A stretch of DNA of 64,000 nucleotides. It comes from Helicobacter_B zhangjianzhongii (GTDB lineage Bacteria; Campylobacterota; Campylobacteria; Campylobacterales; Helicobacteraceae). Position numbers and translations under genes: made by a program. Of this stretch, positions 61,286-64,000 are shown piece by piece (the first letter of the stretch is position 1; every line of letters starts with the position of its first letter). The notes beneath the pieces were generated by a model, which was not told where the DNA came from, did no database searches, and saw only the letters and a program-made list of their open reading frames with translations. The stretch lies in the NCBI RefSeq assembly GCF_030249855.1, contig NZ_JANURN010000001.1, forward strand, positions 322,097-386,096, read 5' to 3'.

Positions 61286-61951
61286 CTATCTGGGTATGAA
61301 GCTTTGAAGCAGGCGGAAATGCTCTAGGGAGTCTTTTTTCAAGCTTGGGTTGCGCAAGAGAGCGGCGATAGAGTGTGTGGCGATAGTCTTTTTGCCAAAG
61401 GCTTCAAGCAGCGCACCCTTATGGCTAGGATCTAGGGCGAGCAAGGATTCTAGCACCACCTCGCCAAAAAGCACGACACAAGCAGGGGGCATTGCCTCTA
61501 GCTGGCTTGTGAGATATGGAGCGCATAGCTCTATATCTTGCGGGCTGGCTGGGTGGGAGGCGCATTTGAGCAGAGATAGCACGCTAAAGTGCGCCACGCC
61601 AAAGACCTTATGCGCGATATTAGCAAGCATTTGCGATGCTTTAGAATCCACTAGCCTGCCATTTTCACTCATCGCATATTCTACGACAAAGATCACAGGG
61701 GATTTAGCTTGGATATAGCCTAGCTCTGGGCTTCCTCGCTTACTGCGCCCACAAAGCTTGCAGTGTATAATCCTTTGAGAGAGATCATCGCTAAATTTTA
61801 CGGGATTGTGGGGGGCTATGGGATTGTGCGTGTGAGAGACTTTAGCTGGCTGGACAAACTCCACCCCACAAGCCCTAGCGAGATATAGCTCATAAAGCTG
61901 GCGTTTGCGTGCGGCATCTGTGTGTCTATCGTGTAAGTTTATCATCGGCAC
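61286..61951 (-). CDS. Uracil-DNA glycosylase superfamily-like protein
   Basis: 221 aa resembling family 4 UDG proteins. Four cysteines in the positions of the iron-sulfur site are seen (CKLC; SLLKC; ELCAPYL), and VFGVAHFSVLSLLKCASHP and PPACVVLFGEVVLESLL follow the family pattern. However, the usual GEAPG active-site loop is replaced by VEYAMSENGRL, and the HPS motif before LLRNPSLKK is altered to ATHSIA, so glycosylase activity is doubtful. It lies 89 bases downstream of flaB on the same strand. Confidence 0.6.
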   Translation of the reverse strand: MPMINLHDRHTDAARKRQLYELYLARACGVEFVQPAKVSHTHNPIAPHNPVKFSDDLSQRIIHCKLCGRSKRGSPELGYIQAKSPVIFVVEYAMSENGRLVDSKASQMLANIAHKVFGVAHFSVLSLLKCASHPASPQDIELCAPYLTSQLEAMPPACVVLFGEVVLESLLALDPSHKGALLEAFGKKTIATHSIAALLRNPSLKKDSLEHFRLLQSFIPR

Positions 61952-62040
61952 ATAGTGGCAGAAATTTGCTTAAGATTTGATTGTGAAAATGCAGAATCCT
62001 TGCCCAAATACGCCTTTAAGCGCATTGAGGGAGCAAAGAG

Positions 62041-63585
62041 CTATTGCAAGAGCCTAAGGACATTTTGCTGCACGGCGTTTGCTTGTGCCATAGCGAAGCT
62101 TCCGCTTTGTGCTAAGATGTTGAATTTAGAGAAGTTTGCTGACTCGCTAGCAAAATCCACTTCACGGATTTGCGATTCTGCGGCTTTGACATTAACTTGG
62201 GTAACAGAGACATTGTTGATAGTCGCTACTAGCTGCATTTGCACAGATCCAATGTCTGCTCGCACTTTATCAAGCTGCGTCCTAGCAGAATCTGCCATAT
62301 CCATAACAAGCATAGCACCCTTCAGGCTTGTAACCCCAGCACCAATGCCCTTCCAGTTCAAATCGCTTTGCGCGGTGTTGGCGTTTGCCCCATAGGCACT
62401 TGCGACATTTGCGCCAAAAATCCCACGCAGCTCGCGCAAGTTTGCGGTGTATTCTGCTATGCCTTGTGCGGAGTGGAATCCTATGTGGCTGTAATTTACC
62501 CCACTTACAAGAATATCCCTAGCATCCGTGCGGATAAGCGTGAGCCGCCCAACGATAGCGTGATTGACCCCAGAGATACCATTAAAATCCCCACCGCCAA
62601 AGACTTGCGCCGCTTCGCCACCACCTTGGATTTGTATCGCTCTGCCATCTGGGGAGCTTAGGTTTAGCCGCCCTGTGATGTCAAGATAAGCATACACGCC
62701 GGTGCGCTCTTTGACACTATTTATCGCGTTAATGAGCCGTCCATCAGAGTCGTTTTTGCGCACATCGTTGATATTCCCAATGGTTGTGCCGTTAATCACC
62801 AAATCTCGCACCGTGCCAGACATCACCGGCAGTGAGCTTGTAGCTTGGACATTATAAGAAGCGCGTATCCCCAAAGTATCAGAAAATTTGTTGATAATCT
62901 CACTTAAAGCCCCCACGCCTGTGCCAGCAGAAGTAGAGATTTTTGCCGCTTCGAGTTGGAAAGAATTGACCCCATCAGTTTGCAAGAAATTTAGGCTTAC
63001 TTCGGAGAGATTTAGCCCCCCAGCACTCGCTAGCATTCCCTCGCCTAAGATTGAAGAAGACTCCATACGGACATGCCCAATTTTGTTGGAGTTGGTAGGA
63101 CCGATAGAGGCTTTTACCGTGGTGTTAGAATACGCGCCGATTTGGAACTCTTTGTTAGAGAAAGAGCCAGAGAGCATTTGCTGTCCGTTGAAGCTTGTAG
63201 TGTTTGCGATATTATCAAGCTCTTCTAGCAAGCGTTGTATATCGCTCTGCAAGGCGCGGCGAGACTCTAGCGTCTGCCCATCTTGCGCGGCTTGGATAGC
63301 CTTTGTCTTAATCGTGTCTAAAATCTTTAGCTGCTCGTCCATCGCTTTATCTGCGACTTGGATCATACCAATGGCGTCATTAGCGTTGCGAATCGCCTGC
63401 CCCAAGCTCTCGCTTTGTGATCGCAAGCTATCGGCGATCGCCATACCAGAAGCGTCATCAGCAGCTTTATTGACCCTAAGACCAGAGCTTAACTTCTCTA
63501 ATGACTGCCCAAGCTCTCTATTTACCTGCACGCCTGTGGTGTGTGCCGTTAGCGCGGCGATGTTTGTGTTTATCCTAAAGCTCAT
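62041..63585 (-). CDS. flaB: Flagellin FlaB
   Basis: 514-aa flagellin, the same length as H. pylori FlaB and closer to it than to FlaA: MSFRINTNIAALTAH start, KLSSGLRVNKAADDASGMAI, the long conserved NTTSFNGQQMLSGSFSNKEF region, and the D0 end LAQSGSFAMAQANAVQQNVL. FlaB is the minor flagellin, near the hook, exported by the flagellar type III apparatus and glycosylated in Helicobacter. A sigma-54 promoter is visible upstream, which is the known control of flaB, and AAAGGA lies before the ATG. Confidence 0.95.
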   Translation of the reverse strand: MSFRINTNIAALTAHTTGVQVNRELGQSLEKLSSGLRVNKAADDASGMAIADSLRSQSESLGQAIRNANDAIGMIQVADKAMDEQLKILDTIKTKAIQAAQDGQTLESRRALQSDIQRLLEELDNIANTTSFNGQQMLSGSFSNKEFQIGAYSNTTVKASIGPTNSNKIGHVRMESSSILGEGMLASAGGLNLSEVSLNFLQTDGVNSFQLEAAKISTSAGTGVGALSEIINKFSDTLGIRASYNVQATSSLPVMSGTVRDLVINGTTIGNINDVRKNDSDGRLINAINSVKERTGVYAYLDITGRLNLSSPDGRAIQIQGGGEAAQVFGGGDFNGISGVNHAIVGRLTLIRTDARDILVSGVNYSHIGFHSAQGIAEYTANLRELRGIFGANVASAYGANANTAQSDLNWKGIGAGVTSLKGAMLVMDMADSARTQLDKVRADIGSVQMQLVATINNVSVTQVNVKAAESQIREVDFASESANFSKFNILAQSGSFAMAQANAVQQNVLRLLQ

Positions 63586-63620
63586 AATGCATCCTTTGCA
63601 ATGTGATTGTGCTAAGGTTG

Positions 63621-63638
63621 AAGCAATAGGCGTTCCAA
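63621..63638 (-). promoter_or_regulatory. Sigma-54 promoter of flaB
   Basis: Read on the minus strand, TTGGAACGCCTATTGCTT has GG and GC exactly ten bases apart, as in the -24/-12 consensus TGGCAC-N5-TTGC. It ends 36 bases before the flaB start. Confidence 0.85.
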
Positions 63639-64000
63639 AATTAAAGGTAAATGGATTTTTGCCGATAGGGGCGTAGGCTTGTGTAATGCAGCTGCTTAGT
63701 ATCCATAGTCAAAATGGATTCTAGCAAGCAAGCTTTTATTGTCATCGCGAGCCTTGCACTACGCTGCCCCTCTGTCATCGCGAGCGAGTGAAACGAGCGC
63801 GGTAGCGATTGCGCGGCGATCCATACTAGAATCCACTTTTTGAAAAATGGATTCTAGTGATAAACGCCAAAAATGTAAAAAGTGGATTCTAGGAGTAAAG
63901 TTAGTTTGAGAGCAACACGATTCTAAGAATTGTGCTGAAAAATTAAGAGTCGCGGGCGGTAGGATTTGAGATGTTAATAAAAAGTGGATTCTAGGAGTAA
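63639..64000. repeat. Repeat-filled region upstream of flaB to window end
   Basis: No gene is seen. It holds two GTCATCGCGAGC motifs (63741 and 63773) and an associated palindrome to about 63823, 15-mer copies in both orientations (about 63830-63890), CACGATTCTAAG (a match to CTTAGAATCGTG seen elsewhere), and a 23-base direct repeat at 63876-63898 and 63978-64000 that contains AAAAAGTGGATTCTAGGAG. The second copy runs to the window edge. Confidence 0.65.

Noticed and set aside
62888..63676. 262-codon open frame opposite flaB
   Set aside because: Antisense to an unambiguous flagellin and its sigma-54 promoter; translation resembles no family.

Overview
The window reads as chromosomal DNA of a Helicobacter other than H. 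pylori, probably an enterohepatic species. Pointers are a FlaB-type flagellin behind a sigma-54 promoter, the miaB/HP0268-like pair, secA followed by a LolC/E-type permease, the rsmE/hemH/thioredoxin/ccsBA neighbourhood, a class II DAHP synthase, a ResB-CcsA fusion, and Shine-Dalgarno plus TATAAT signals without a clear -35. Species is inferred from gene content only.

Layout. 1-3.3 kb, minus strand: Mla-type ATPase (runs off the left edge) and permease, miaB, HP0268-like nuclease. 3.4-9.6 kb, plus: nusA, secA-lolC-like, an RRM protein, an alpha/beta hydrolase. 9.6-16.6 kb, minus: lctP-yhcH-DUF2147 operon, a TraF/FadL-like outer-membrane protein, DAHP synthase, a TSUP permease. 16.7-28.4 kb: gatC, uvrA, polA (minus), dnaE, carboxynorspermidine synthase. 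28.5-40.3 kb: an A/T-rich island with two type III-like restriction-modification systems in one co-directional run (mod1, small membrane protein, rhuM, res1, res2, mod2); mod2 is interrupted by a 17-G tract and is phase-OFF here. 40.3-44.3 kb: paired SMR efflux genes, a secreted protein resembling DUF1561/virulence-modifying (VM) toxins, and a SolA-like oxidase. 44.3-51.5 kb: an XRE-type regulator divergent from prpE-prpB-prpC-prpD (2-methylcitrate cycle), with a 27-bp operator-like palindrome over the prp -10 box. 51.6-53.5 kb: DUF507 gene, carA, tRNA-Ser(GCU). 53.5-60.9 kb: AsmA-like protein, ccsBA, thioredoxin-like lipoprotein, hemH (minus); small membrane protein and rsmE (plus). 61.3-64 kb: a UDG-like protein and flaB (minus).

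Five gene-poor stretches (19.8-20.4, 45.25-45.5, 49.6-50.0, 60.9-61.3 and 63.6-64.0 kb) are filled with dispersed repeats rather than genes: nested-hairpin elements whose stems covary, a 47-bp unit built around TTTCTTTAGAAAA, palindromes with ATTGCGAGC/GCAATGACA, and a very frequent 15-mer CTAGAATCCACTTTT that also occurs inside coding sequences.

The most promising items are the phase-variable compound R-M island with embedded accessory genes, the VM-like toxin candidate, the covarying nested-hairpin repeat family, and the operator/regulator arrangement at the prp operon. All functions are assigned from sequence reading alone; no database search was run.
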